From the NCBI RefSeq assembly GCF_000934765.1, contig NZ_JYNN01000005.1, forward strand, positions 1 through 64,000: DNA of 64,000 bases, in the 5' to 3' direction. Made by a program: the position numbers and the translations under genes. Origin of the DNA: Thiomicrospira microaerophila. GTDB lineage: Bacteria; Pseudomonadota; Gammaproteobacteria; Thiomicrospirales; Thiomicrospiraceae. Positions 20,674 through 30,512 of this stretch are shown here, piece by piece (position 1 is the stretch's first letter; each line of letters begins with the position of its first letter). The notes below the pieces were generated by a model. That model saw nothing but the letters and a program-made list of their open reading frames with translations. It did not search any database and had not been told where the DNA came from.

Positions 20674-22576
20674 CTGCCACCTCGCTTGCTTTTGCCTTGG
20701 TTGCACGGTGTTTTTTCATAAAAATGGCTAATAACGACACCGCCGCAGGCGTAATGCCGGAAATGCGTGATGCCATGCCTAAGGTAGCAGGCTTATGCTG
20801 TCTTAACTTTTGCTTTACTTCGTTTGACAGGCCAGAAATAATATCTAAATCCAAATCGTCCGGTATCGGCGTGGTTTCTTCACGCTTCGATTTTTCGATT
20901 TCCAGCAATTGACGCTCAATGTAGCCAGCGTATTTGGCCTCAATCTCAATCTGCTCAACCACAGCAGGATCACTCACCCCCTCGCCAAACACCGCCAGCT
21001 CGGTCAAGGCGTTATAGCTGACATTTGGGCGGCGCAACAGGTCGAATAGCTTATGTTCTTTGCTTAATGGCAACTGCATCAACTCTTCAGCACGTTTTGC
21101 ATCAGGGTGCGCTGGATAAATCCACACGTCTTTTAACCGCGCAATTTCACGCTCCAGACTTTCAAGTTTGGTTTCATAGGCGGCCCAACGTGTATCATCG
21201 ATCAAGCCAAACGCACGCCCTAACTCAGTTAGGCGTTGATCCGCGTTGTCTTCACGCAGTAACAAACGGTATTCGGCACGAGAAGTAAACATACGATAAG
21301 GCTCTTGTGTGCCCAAGGTAATCAAATCATCCACCAATACACCGATATAAGCTTGATCTCGACGTGGATACCAAGCGTCTTTTTGTTGTGCGCGTAAGCC
21401 GGCATTTAAGCCCGCCAATAAACCTTGCGCCGCCGCCTCTTCATAGCCCGTTGTGCCATTAATTTGTCCGGCAAAAAACAAACCCTTAATCGCTTGGGTT
21501 TCAAGTGTAGGCTTTAAGCCGCGTGGATCAAAAAAGTCGTACTCTATGGCATAACCAGGGCGCATAATTCGGGCGTTTTCCATGCCTTTCATCGATTGCA
21601 CAATTTTAACCTGGGTTTCAAACGGCAAGCTGGTGGAAATGCCATTCGGATAGAGTTCGTTAGTGGTTAAACCTTCGGGTTCGATAAACACCTGATGGGC
21701 GTTTTTATCGGCAAAACGCATCACCTTGTCTTCAATTGACGGACAATAACGCGGCCCCACCCCTTCAATCACACCCGTGTACATCGGCGATTGATCAAGT
21801 GAACCGCGAATCGCCTCATGGGTTTGCTCATTGGTATAGGTAATATAACAAGGCACTTGACGCGGATGCATAGCGCGCGAACCCATATAGGAAAACACCG
21901 GCGCGGGATCATCGCCCGGTTGCGCCTGCATTTGCGAAAAATCAACCGTACGCGCATCAATCCGTGGCGGCGTGCCGGTTTTTAGGCGCCCAACAGGTAA
22001 AGCCAGTTCACGTAGTTTAGCCGCTAAACGATTAGCCGGCGCATCACCCGCGCGTCCACCTTCGTAATTTTGCAAACAAATATGAATGCGACCGGCAAAA
22101 AAGGTACCCGCCGTCAACACCACTTGACGAGCATAAAAATTAAGGTTCATTTTGGTGACGACCCCAACCACCTGCTCGCCCTCAAGGATGAGGTCTTCAA
22201 CCGGCTGTTGAAAAATCGTTAGATTGGGCTGATTTTCCAAGGTCATGCGAATGTATTGCTTATAAAGCTGACGGTCAGCCTGCGCACGCGTTGCACGCAC
22301 GGCTGGGCCTTTAGAGGCATTAAGGGTACGAAATTGAATACCACCATGATCCGTTGCCAACGCCATTACACCGCCGAGCGCGTCCACCTCTTTGACCAGA
22401 TGACCCTTGCCTATGCCACCAATCGCTGGATTACAAGACATCGCACCCAGGGTGTCGATGTTATGCGTGAGCAACAGGGTATTAACCCCCATCCTTGCCG
22501 AAGCCAGTGCCGCTTCAGTACCGGCATGCCCACCGCCAACTACAATCACATCAAAATGGGTTAAAGAATTATCCAT
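20663..22576 (-). CDS. mnmG: tRNA uridine-5-carboxymethylaminomethyl modification enzyme MnmG
   Basis: 637 residues. FAD site [21 protein letters not shown] at the N-terminus, GIDA-family signatures [22 protein letters not shown] and [12 protein letters not shown], and C-terminal helical domain ending near [16 protein letters not shown]. Modifies wobble uridine in tRNA with MnmE. The mnmE gene is not in this window, although it commonly neighbours mnmG or yidC. Confidence 0.97.
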   Translation of the reverse strand: MDNSLTHFDVIVVGGGHAGTEAALASARMGVNTLLLTHNIDTLGAMSCNPAIGGIGKGHLVKEVDALGGVMALATDHGGIQFRTLNASKGPAVRATRAQADRQLYKQYIRMTLENQPNLTIFQQPVEDLILEGEQVVGVVTKMNLNFYARQVVLTAGTFFAGRIHICLQNYEGGRAGDAPANRLAAKLRELALPVGRLKTGTPPRIDARTVDFSQMQAQPGDDPAPVFSYMGSRAMHPRQVPCYITYTNEQTHEAIRGSLDQSPMYTGVIEGVGPRYCPSIEDKVMRFADKNAHQVFIEPEGLTTNELYPNGISTSLPFETQVKIVQSMKGMENARIMRPGYAIEYDFFDPRGLKPTLETQAIKGLFFAGQINGTTGYEEAAAQGLLAGLNAGLRAQQKDAWYPRRDQAYIGVLVDDLITLGTQEPYRMFTSRAEYRLLLREDNADQRLTELGRAFGLIDDTRWAAYETKLESLEREIARLKDVWIYPAHPDAKRAEELMQLPLSKEHKLFDLLRRPNVSYNALTELAVFGEGVSDPAVVEQIEIEAKYAGYIERQLLEIEKSKREETTPIPDDLDLDIISGLSNEVKQKLRQHKPATLGMASRISGITPAAVSLLAIFMKKHRATKAKASEVAGDA

Positions 22577-22691
22577 CGCTTCAATATTCAGTCAATTTAT
22601 AAAAAATCGGATTTTACCACAAAGCGTTAGCTCGCTCAGTGTAAGATAATAGTTTAAACAAAACTCATCCATCGAAACAAAAGGAAAACCC

Positions 22692-23126
22692 ATGATTGTT
22701 TGCGGTATCGAACTCAGCGGCAATGATGCCATTATTTGCCTGCTCAAGCAGGAAGCGGGTATTTTTATTCTGCCTGAATGTCGCAGCACAAGAATTCCAT
22801 GTGCCAACCCAGACCGTGCTGAAGACCTACAGTATTTCCAAAAGACATTTGTAAAGCTGGCTGAAGACTACAAAATTGATCAACTAGTAATACGTGCTCG
22901 CCAAAAGAAAGGCAAGTTTGCTGGCGGTGCGAATGGCTTTAAACTTGAAGCGGTGCTGCAGGTAGCGCCGAGCCTCAAGGTGACCTTAATGGATGCGAGC
23001 GAACAAAAAGCAAACCTAAAAAACTATGGCGTGCCGATTTCGTTCAGTGACACCAAGCTTAAAAAATTTCAAGAACCCGCTTTTACGGTTGCATTTGCTT
23101 ATTTTGCCGGCAAACATGAGTGGTAA
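22692..23126 (+). CDS. DUF3010 family protein
   Basis: 144 residues with an RNase H/RuvC-like start (IVCGIELSGNDAIICLL) and the segment IRARQKKGKFAGGANGFKLEAVLQ typical of DUF3010. No experimentally known function in this family to my knowledge. The family start is MIVCGIE; AAGGAAAA lies just upstream. Divergent from mnmG and convergent with hrpB, separated by 7 bp. Confidence 0.8.
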   Translation: MIVCGIELSGNDAIICLLKQEAGIFILPECRSTRIPCANPDRAEDLQYFQKTFVKLAEDYKIDQLVIRARQKKGKFAGGANGFKLEAVLQVAPSLKVTLMDASEQKANLKNYGVPISFSDTKLKKFQEPAFTVAFAYFAGKHEW

Positions 23127-23133
23127 CGCTGAA

Positions 23134-25680
23134 CTAAGCCTTGGGTTTGATTGAACGTCCAGGTTTTTCTTCTAGCGGTTTATCAGGCCAGCGGTGTCTT
23201 GGGTAGCGACCTTTCATCTCTTTAATCACTTGGTAATAGGAGTTTCGCCAGAAATGTGCGAGGTCCGCGGTGGTTTGAATCGGACGACGCGCCGGTGAGA
23301 GGAGTTCAAAGGTCAAAGGCACTTGCCCCCAAGCGAGTAATGGGGAATTCAGCTCACCAAACACTTCTTGTAACTGCACCGACACCTTGGCGATGTTTGG
23401 CTGACTATAATCTATCGGCACACGTTTGCCAGACGGTGCTTGGTAAAACGCCGGCGCGTGTTGCGCGAGTAACTGCTGTTGTTCGTAATCCAGTAATTGA
23501 TTCACCAGCGCCGCCATATCCAATGCCTGCAGGCCTTTAATCGAGCGAATGCCCGAACAATAAGGCGCGAGCCATTGCGCCATATTGTTCGACAACCAGG
23601 TCGGGTTGTAACTCGGCCAATCGGCATTAAAGGCCGCTAACCAGCGTAATCGGCTTAATACCGCTTCAGCCTTAGTATTCCAAGGCAATAAATCCAAATT
23701 ATCGGCCAAACAATCACACAACGCCTGCTCAAACTCAGCAGGATCAATCTGAGTCATTGGTTTTTCACTGAGTAACAACTTGCCTAATCGGCGCTGCTCA
23801 GTCGCCATCAGTTCACGCTTTTTCGGCTCAAATCGCACGCTGGCGTGGGTTGCAATCTGCGCACCAAAGGTGTGTTCAATAGTTGCTAAATCTAAGGGGG
23901 CGGCGAGATAAATGCGTCCTTCTTGGCGCTGACCATCTAGGTTCGCAATCGCCAACCAGGCCTGGTTGGCTAAACTGTCCATATCCGTTAGCAACACCCC
24001 CTTGCCATTGGTCATTACATAACGGGCTTGCACGCCTTTTCGTCTTTGCGCAATCCGATCAGGATAAGCCCGCGCCACTAATCGGCCGGTATCCGTTTGC
24101 ATTTGCGGCAAACTCAACACTAACGGCGCTGAAAAACGCAATTGTCTGCGCCAATTATCAGCGTTTTTTAGCGCCTGCGCGATCGCCGCACGATGAATGG
24201 GATAGTCACGCTGAGCCTGATGCTTATTCTGCTGATAAGCTTGTAACGCCATTACTCGCTGGACCAAATCCGCATCCGGCTGACCTTGCAATATATCGCC
24301 TTCCGCAAGAATCGCCGCCAAATCCAAAGCCAGCGTTTGTTCAGCGGCGGTTTGGGACTGGACACTGAGCAACATAACGGCCAATCGCGGGGTCAGCCCC
24401 AAGCCTTTTGCAGACTGGCCTAACGAGGTTAATTGGCCATTCGATGTCAACAAGCCGAGGGTCTGTAACAGGTTTTTCGCGGCATTATAGTGGGCGCTCG
24501 GTGGCGGTGTGAGCCAGCGCAATTCGCTGGGCGAATTCACCCCCCATTGCGCTAAGTCTAAACACAAATCTGACAAATCCGTTTGCGTGATCTCTTCGGC
24601 ATCAAATGCCGCCATCTGCGCCTGCTGGCTCTCCGACCAAAGCCGATAACACACACCGGCCATTAAACGCCCTGCTCGACCTTTGCGCTGGTCGGCGGCG
24701 GCCTGCGAAATGCGCTCAGTCACCAATCGGGTCATCCCACTGGATACATCATAAATCGCCTTGCGTATCAGCCCGGAATCCACCACCGCACCCATCCCTT
24801 CAAGCGTTAAACTGGTTTGCGCAATATTGGTAGCGAGTACCAGCTTACGCCGCCCCTGGGGATCGGGCACTAACGCGATTTGTTGTTGTTCTGGTTTGAG
24901 TTGACCATAAAGCGGCGTGACAACCAGGCCTGGTCTACTCTGTGATTGCAAATCGGCTTGCAAATCGGCATCTAGTTGCGCTTCAAGCCGCTTGATTTCG
25001 CCCTGCCCTGGCAAAAACACCAACACATCCTGCTGGGTGGTTTTCAAGGCTTGAAGAATCATCTGCTTTAAACTGGGCAACCAATCATTCGGATGGCGTG
25101 TACTAATCGATTGCGGCAGATAAATGGTTTCAACCTCAAAACAGCGCCCTTGCGAGCTTAATACAGGTGCGTTACCTAAAAACTGACTGACCGCTTCACC
25201 ATCCATCGTCGCCGACATCACCAACACCTTGAGGTCATCGCGTAACGCCGATTGCACCTCTAAACACAAGGTCAAAGCCAAATCCGCATGAATCGAGCGT
25301 TCGTGAAACTCATCAAAGATCACCAGACCTGTATCACGCAACTCAGGATCTGACTGTAAACGGCGGGTTAAAATACCTTCCGTTACGATCTCTAAGCGGG
25401 TTTGTGAGGAAGTTTTTTGTTCATTACGAATCTGATAACCCACGGTTTGGCCGACTTTCTCACCCAACTGTTGCGCCAAATACTGTGCGATGGCACGAAC
25501 GGCAAGGCGTCTTGGCTCAAGCATCATGATTTTTTTACCCGCCAAAAAATCCGCCTGCAACAACGCCAAAGGCACCGCTGTTGACTTACCCGCCCCCGGA
25601 TCCGCTTGCAAAACAAGGTTCGGGTGGCGTGACAAGGCCTCAACAATCTGAGGCAAGAGTGAGTTAATCGGCAGATTCAT
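23134..25680 (-). CDS. hrpB: ATP-dependent helicase HrpB
   Basis: 848 residues from the ATG at 25680. DEAH-box helicase: Walker A ADPGAGKSTAVPL, DEFHERS box in VIFDEFHERSIHADLAL, SAT motif VMSATMDG, and motif VI QRKGRAGR. HrpB-specific C-terminal half with PRLAVMLL. The motif DEFH instead of DEAH is the HrpB form. RNA target is not established. Contains a perfect palindrome at 23954-23967 (Asn-Gln-Ala-Trp) and a one-mismatch copy at 24922-24935 (Pro-Gly-Leu-Val). Confidence 0.93.
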   Translation of the reverse strand: MNLPINSLLPQIVEALSRHPNLVLQADPGAGKSTAVPLALLQADFLAGKKIMMLEPRRLAVRAIAQYLAQQLGEKVGQTVGYQIRNEQKTSSQTRLEIVTEGILTRRLQSDPELRDTGLVIFDEFHERSIHADLALTLCLEVQSALRDDLKVLVMSATMDGEAVSQFLGNAPVLSSQGRCFEVETIYLPQSISTRHPNDWLPSLKQMILQALKTTQQDVLVFLPGQGEIKRLEAQLDADLQADLQSQSRPGLVVTPLYGQLKPEQQQIALVPDPQGRRKLVLATNIAQTSLTLEGMGAVVDSGLIRKAIYDVSSGMTRLVTERISQAAADQRKGRAGRLMAGVCYRLWSESQQAQMAAFDAEEITQTDLSDLCLDLAQWGVNSPSELRWLTPPPSAHYNAAKNLLQTLGLLTSNGQLTSLGQSAKGLGLTPRLAVMLLSVQSQTAAEQTLALDLAAILAEGDILQGQPDADLVQRVMALQAYQQNKHQAQRDYPIHRAAIAQALKNADNWRRQLRFSAPLVLSLPQMQTDTGRLVARAYPDRIAQRRKGVQARYVMTNGKGVLLTDMDSLANQAWLAIANLDGQRQEGRIYLAAPLDLATIEHTFGAQIATHASVRFEPKKRELMATEQRRLGKLLLSEKPMTQIDPAEFEQALCDCLADNLDLLPWNTKAEAVLSRLRWLAAFNADWPSYNPTWLSNNMAQWLAPYCSGIRSIKGLQALDMAALVNQLLDYEQQQLLAQHAPAFYQAPSGKRVPIDYSQPNIAKVSVQLQEVFGELNSPLLAWGQVPLTFELLSPARRPIQTTADLAHFWRNSYYQVIKEMKGRYPRHRWPDKPLEEKPGRSIKPKA

Positions 25681-25691
25681 TACATTATTCC

Positions 25692-25721
25692 AAAAAAACA
25701 AAAGCCCGCAAAGGCGGGCTG
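25692..25721 (-). terminator. Terminator after the chemoreceptor gene
   Basis: Stem AGCCCGC/GCGGGCT with loop AAAG, followed on the minus strand by a T-rich run (the A-run at 25692-25702 on plus). It separates the chemoreceptor gene from hrpB. Confidence 0.85.
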
Positions 25722-25742
25722 TAAATTATACGCCAAACAGAC

Positions 25743-28226
25743 TTATCTCAGTTTTTTAATCCCTTGATGACCGGTGCGTTGCGTTTTAAAGAAGGCCATG
25801 TCTTCAGCCAAAATATGCGCCTGCTCATTAAGGGTTTCAGTTGCGGCCGAGGTTTGCTCAACCAAGGCCGCATTTTGTTGAGTCACCGCATCAATTTGGT
25901 TAATCGCCTGATGCACTTGGCTGATACCCAGTGCCTGCTCCGCCGCGGCGGTAGCAATCTCATTCACCCGCTGCGCGACTTCTTCAATCGCATTATTAAC
26001 CGATTCTAACGCTTCACCGGAAGCCGTTGCGAGGCTTGTGCCTTGATTAATCCGTCCGACCGATTCTTCGATAAGCTGTTTAATATCCTTAGCCGCCTCC
26101 GCTGATTTTTGCGCTAATGCGCGTACTTCACTGGCCACCACCGCAAACCCGCGACCATGCTCACCCGCACGCGCCGCTTCAACGGCCGCATTCAATGCCA
26201 ATAAGTTAGTTTGGAAGGCAATGCTATCAATTAAAGTCACGATTTCCGCAATTTTCTGGCTTGATGCTTGTATACCCGACATCACCTCAATCGTTTGACG
26301 CATGACCGTCACACCATCTTGCGCTTTTTGTCGCACATCCAAGGTAATTTTCGCCGTCACTTGACTGTTTTCGCGCGATTGCTCAACCGCCGACGTCATT
26401 TGATCCATTGTCGCCGAGGTTTCCTCTATCGCCGCCGCCTGCTGCTGAACACGCATACTCAAATCATTCGCACCGGTTGCCACTTCAGCCGAGGCTTGAC
26501 TAACAACCTCTGATGCGTCAACCGCCTGATTAACTACGCTAGTCAATTTATTCGCCGTATCGTTGACCGCGTCTTTTAAAACGCGCAACTCACCATGATA
26601 TTCTTTTTCAATCTTCTGTGTTAAATCACCGCGCGACTGAGCCTGAATCACACGCACAATTTCAACCATCGCACTCTCGAGTGAGTCCATCGAAACGTTA
26701 ATATTGTGCTTTAATTTGGCTAACTCACCAAAGGCTTCCACCTCTATGCGGTGCTGGTATTTACCTTGGTTCATGTAATCCATCACCTCACAAATCCCTG
26801 CCACGGTTTGATTGAGCTGGTGCATTGCTTGACCCGCTAAATCCAGCATCACACTAAATTCACCGGATAACTTTGAGCTATCCAACGCAACCGTGAACTC
26901 ACCTGACTTGAGTGCCTTCATTGCTTTAGACAACTCTTCCATCGTCAGCTGTATCGAATCGGCACTATGATTGACACCCTGCTTCAGCGTTTGTAAATCA
27001 CCCTGTAAATCCGAGGTAATGCGGCGGCTAAAATCACCTTTTGAAATTTGTGTAATCACATGATTGGTTTCATTCATCGCCTCTTGGGTTTGGGCTAACA
27101 GGTTATTGAAGCCTGCCGCCATTTGCCCAACTTCATCTTTACTTCTAACCTTTGCTCTCTGCGAAAACTGACCGGTTCGACTAATTGACAGCATGGTTTG
27201 TGATAAGTCGGCAACGGGCTTAATCACCTTTAGTTGCACCATCGTGATAAGCATACCGACAACAATCATCACGACCAAGAAAATAATAAACAGCGTCAAA
27301 AACACTTGATTGGTTTGTTCCGCAATCATTGCGTTCAGCTCATCTGCGGGGAGTTTAAAAATATTGCGACCCAACACCTGCCCCATTTCATCATAAGCGG
27401 GGACATTAATATAAATCGAATTATTGCTCAGCATCACCGATGTCTGATCGGCTTCCAGCGCGGGCATGCCCATTTTTTTCAAGTGATCTACAAACTCCGC
27501 ATCAAACCACTGAGTATGGCCGACAATATAACGGTTATCGTAATTTGGATTTTGGCTTACCGTTTCTGCCAAAGCAGGGTAACGATTTTGAATATAGGTT
27601 TTATCCCACAGCATTAACCAATCAATATTAGATTCATCTCTCAATTCACGCACCACCACACCAAAACCACCGGTCACCGCTACCGCACCGACAACCTGGT
27701 TATTGACGATCACCGGCGAAACCCCCAATAATGCCGGACCACGACGGGTTAGTGTGACACTGCCTGCAAACTTTTGCTGCTCAAACACGGAACTGACGAG
27801 GGGGTTACGAATCGCTTCGCCAAAACTATCCGGTGCCCAAGATTTAATGAAAGAACGTTGGTTTCGATCAAAAACATGCATCTGAATACTGCCATAAGTA
27901 CCCTTTGATGCGGTGCGGAAATGATCTCGGGTATGTTTTAAATTTTCAATCGCCTGTTCACGTGAAACCTCACCCGTTAGAGCTTGTTGCAACACCTGAT
28001 TCTGTGCCGCCGCCATCGCCACCGCCATAACGGTATCGACCCGCGCATTCATCCGACGGTCAATATCCTCAACCATCGCTAACTTCGCCTGCTCAAGCTG
28101 CGTTTGCGCTATGGGTTTAACCTGAAACCAATAGAGCAAACCACCAAACAAAACCAAGCTGACAATCAACAAGAGTGCGGTAAAGAACAGAAATGAAGCC
28201 TTTAGGCTTCTTGCGATGAACGACAT
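25743..28226 (-). CDS. Methyl-accepting chemotaxis protein with Cache-like sensor
   Basis: 827 residues. A membrane helix at about 10-32, a large periplasmic region to about residue 300 with Cache-like segments ([41 protein letters not shown]), and a second membrane helix ([20 protein letters not shown]). HAMP units follow, apparently repeated ([50 protein letters not shown]). The signalling tip is the conserved [33 protein letters not shown]. Ligand unknown. Ends without the CheR-binding pentapeptide. Monocistronic. Confidence 0.93.
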   Translation of the reverse strand: MSFIARSLKASFLFFTALLLIVSLVLFGGLLYWFQVKPIAQTQLEQAKLAMVEDIDRRMNARVDTVMAVAMAAAQNQVLQQALTGEVSREQAIENLKHTRDHFRTASKGTYGSIQMHVFDRNQRSFIKSWAPDSFGEAIRNPLVSSVFEQQKFAGSVTLTRRGPALLGVSPVIVNNQVVGAVAVTGGFGVVVRELRDESNIDWLMLWDKTYIQNRYPALAETVSQNPNYDNRYIVGHTQWFDAEFVDHLKKMGMPALEADQTSVMLSNNSIYINVPAYDEMGQVLGRNIFKLPADELNAMIAEQTNQVFLTLFIIFLVVMIVVGMLITMVQLKVIKPVADLSQTMLSISRTGQFSQRAKVRSKDEVGQMAAGFNNLLAQTQEAMNETNHVITQISKGDFSRRITSDLQGDLQTLKQGVNHSADSIQLTMEELSKAMKALKSGEFTVALDSSKLSGEFSVMLDLAGQAMHQLNQTVAGICEVMDYMNQGKYQHRIEVEAFGELAKLKHNINVSMDSLESAMVEIVRVIQAQSRGDLTQKIEKEYHGELRVLKDAVNDTANKLTSVVNQAVDASEVVSQASAEVATGANDLSMRVQQQAAAIEETSATMDQMTSAVEQSRENSQVTAKITLDVRQKAQDGVTVMRQTIEVMSGIQASSQKIAEIVTLIDSIAFQTNLLALNAAVEAARAGEHGRGFAVVASEVRALAQKSAEAAKDIKQLIEESVGRINQGTSLATASGEALESVNNAIEEVAQRVNEIATAAAEQALGISQVHQAINQIDAVTQQNAALVEQTSAATETLNEQAHILAEDMAFFKTQRTGHQGIKKLR

Positions 28227-28433
28227 AACAGGTCTCCTAGCCGAGTTTTGCTAAAGACAAAACACTTTAAAAATAAAGATAAGTAAACCACTAACCATGG
28301 TTTTTTTATGAAAAATAATAGTATCATAAAAAATTTTTATAGAAAGATTAGTGAATCTCTTAAATTTATTATAAAATAAATAATCCCATTATGTCGATTG
28401 ATTTTATTAGATAATAAAGTGCAAATAATTCTT

Positions 28434-29270
28434 CTACTGACGCACTAAACGTGGCATTTGCACATGCGGTTGAAAATTAGAACGATATGGATTAATATCC
28501 AAGCCACCACGACGCACGTAACGTGCATAGACCGTTAAGGCTTCAGGCTGGCAATAGCGCTGAATATCCATAAAAATGCGCTCAACACACTGCTCATGAA
28601 ACTCCATATGTTCACGATAAGACACGATATAGCGCAATAAACCCGTAGGTTCGATCTGTTGCCCACGGTAACTAATTACCACCGTTCCCCAATCCGGCTG
28701 GCCAGTCACCAAACAATTGGATTTTAATAAATGGCTATACACCGTTTGCTCAACCTCTTTATCCTGCACACTCAAGTGGTCGGTGGTTAATTGGTAGTCA
28801 TGGATTTCGATATCTTGATGGTCCAAACAAAATGCCTCATCAATCTCGCCCACCAGCGTCTGCGGTTCGCCAACCAGCTTCATTTTGACTTTAACCTTGC
28901 TGCCACTGGCGGCCGACAAGTCCTTGATTAAATGCTCAACGACTTCTGTTTGACTGGCAAAGCCTGTGCCATTAAAGGAGTTCAAATAGAGTTTGAAGGA
29001 TTTTGATTCGATAATATTCGGTGAATCGGCAGGAAACTCAAACTCACCGACCGCAACCATCGGCTTGCCTTTTAAATTCAACCAAGACAACTCATAAGCC
29101 GTCCAAATGTCCGCACCACGAAAGGGCAAAACATCGGGCATGGCTAACTCATCACGCTTGATTTTACGCGCAATCGGAAACAATAGGCTCGGATTATACT
29201 CGGAGCAATACACCACATTTTTACCCAAAGGGCTTAGCTCGACCCCTTCCTTATTAAACGCTTGATTCAT
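28434..29270 (-). CDS. queF: NADPH-dependent 7-cyano-7-deazaguanine reductase QueF
   Basis: 278 residues from the ATG at 29270; the frame opens nine codons earlier but MNQAFNKEGVELSPLGK fits the family. Long, two-domain (E. coli-type) QueF. NADPH motif ESKSFKLYLNSFNGTGF; catalytic cysteine in LLKSNCLVTGQPDWGT and substrate glutamate in FHEQCVERIFMDI. Reduces preQ0 to preQ1 for queuosine in tRNA. Confidence 0.95.
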   Translation of the reverse strand: MNQAFNKEGVELSPLGKNVVYCSEYNPSLLFPIARKIKRDELAMPDVLPFRGADIWTAYELSWLNLKGKPMVAVGEFEFPADSPNIIESKSFKLYLNSFNGTGFASQTEVVEHLIKDLSAASGSKVKVKMKLVGEPQTLVGEIDEAFCLDHQDIEIHDYQLTTDHLSVQDKEVEQTVYSHLLKSNCLVTGQPDWGTVVISYRGQQIEPTGLLRYIVSYREHMEFHEQCVERIFMDIQRYCQPEALTVYARYVRRGGLDINPYRSNFQPHVQMPRLVRQ

Positions 29271-29306
29271 TATATACCCCGTCAATCGTAAAAACACCGT
29301 GTTAAC

Positions 29307-29320
29307 AACCAGGCCTGGTT
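29307..29320. repeat. Perfect dispersed palindrome AACCAGGCCTGGTT (intergenic)
   Basis: Upstream of queF, between it and a divergent small membrane protein gene. One of 10 perfect copies in the window. Confidence 0.85.
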
Positions 29321-29418
29321 ACAAATCCCGCCTAGATACCAAAAAAATTTGTCACAATTCTATCATCTTCGTGGATTAAACTAACATGACAAATTTATGA
29401 TAGTCAAAAAGGAACACT

Positions 29419-29616
29419 ATGCTAAACCCACTCTTCTGGGGATTCATGATCACTTTCGGGGGGTTAGGATTACTCTGGCTAGGTTTTATCCAGCTCAGAA
29501 AACACCCAAAATTTGAAAAACTCAATAGCCGCCAAGTCAACAAACGCATGCTACAACTGAGTTTTGCCCTTTATTTTACCGGCTTTGTCCTCACCCTTTA
29601 TTTCATGTTAAATTAA
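29419..29616 (+). CDS. Small two-helix membrane protein, hypothetical
   Basis: 65 residues with two hydrophobic helices (about 5-25 and 48-64) separated by a basic stretch (RKHPKFEKLNSRQVNKRM). AAAGGAA precedes the start. No family recognised. The downstream HD-domain frame begins right after it without a normal start. Confidence 0.6.
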   Translation: MLNPLFWGFMITFGGLGLLWLGFIQLRKHPKFEKLNSRQVNKRMLQLSFALYFTGFVLTLYFMLN

Positions 29617-29660
29617 TCACAGTCTATAACCGTATTCACGAAGTTCGCACGCGATTTGAG

Positions 29661-30512
29661 GTGCTATGGCGTGATGCAGAGATCCATGCCTTGCGCGCTT
29701 TACTCAGCCAACCCGATAAGCGTAAAGAAATAGAGCAACAGCGCGATCAACTTCAGCAGCAACTGATTGATGAGTTTGCCTTTATCGCGCAACTCAACAT
29801 GGGAAGCGAAAGTGTCGCGCCCTCCGACATTGCGCGTATGCAGCAGATTGGACAGCGCCGCTGGCAAGCGCACTTTGATGGCCACTTGGGTCTATCACAT
29901 GTTGAGTTGGCGCGCCTGGATGGCCAAGCATTTTGCTATCAGCAAACGCTCCTCGCCGATAAACCTGAACACCGCATTCCGCATGATCGCGCGCCCCATT
30001 TTGCGCCACACCTAGGGATTAAAATGCAACGGCCCTTCCATCGTTTTAACTATGGCGAGTTGTATAATCTATCGATTCCCTACGGCACCTTAAGCCAAGA
30101 GGAACGCTATATCGTCAACGAACACATTATTGGGACAATTAAAATGCTAGACGGCTTGGCGCTCCCGCCTGAGTTGGCGAATGTGCCACACCTTGCTTCT
30201 ACCCACCACGAAACCCTGGATGGCAAAGGTTATCCACGCGGCCTCAGTGCCACGGATTTAAGCATGCCTGAAAGAATGATTATCTTGGCCGATATTTTTG
30301 AAGCCCTCACCGCGGCAGATCGTCCTTATAAAAAAGCCAAAACCCTGACTGAAGCGCTGGATATCTTACAGATGTTTGTTGAGCAGAAACGCCTTGACAA
30401 AGACGTATTTCATCTATTTTTAACCGGTGGCGTTTATCGCCAGTATGCTGAGCGTTTTTTAAATCCAACAAATCCAGCGGAGCTGGATATTGATATTACA
30501 CGCTATCTTTAA
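29661..30512 (+). CDS. HD-GYP-type phosphohydrolase, C-terminal part (probably 5'-truncated)
   Basis: 283 residues from a GTG at 29661. The C-terminal half has HHETLDGKGYPRGL followed by ILADIFEALTAADRPYKKAKTLTEAL, the second half of an HD-GYP phosphodiesterase domain. In full-length relatives the sequence here is preceded by a sensor and by the metal-binding HD pair. Homology continues upstream of the GTG (YNRIHEVRTRFEV, in frame from about 29625) with no start codon, so the gene looks cut at its 5' end. The HD residues are absent: the matching place reads FNYGELYNLSIPYG. Catalytic activity is doubtful. Overlaps the convergent diguanylate cyclase gene by 17 bp. Confidence 0.7.
   Translation: MLWRDAEIHALRALLSQPDKRKEIEQQRDQLQQQLIDEFAFIAQLNMGSESVAPSDIARMQQIGQRRWQAHFDGHLGLSHVELARLDGQAFCYQQTLLADKPEHRIPHDRAPHFAPHLGIKMQRPFHRFNYGELYNLSIPYGTLSQEERYIVNEHIIGTIKMLDGLALPPELANVPHLASTHHETLDGKGYPRGLSATDLSMPERMIILADIFEALTAADRPYKKAKTLTEALDILQMFVEQKRLDKDVFHLFLTGGVYRQYAERFLNPTNPAELDIDITRYL

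Noticed and set aside
27955-27970. parS-like sequence in the chemoreceptor gene (TGTTCACGTGAAACC)
   Set aside because: One half-site is intact but the other lacks a base, leaving several mismatches in the 16-bp consensus; it is within conserved coding DNA.
28227-28433. AT-rich gap between queF and the chemoreceptor considered as a second origin or riboswitch
   Set aside because: No DnaA boxes or recognisable preQ1 aptamer; simply AT-rich, probably the chemoreceptor promoter.
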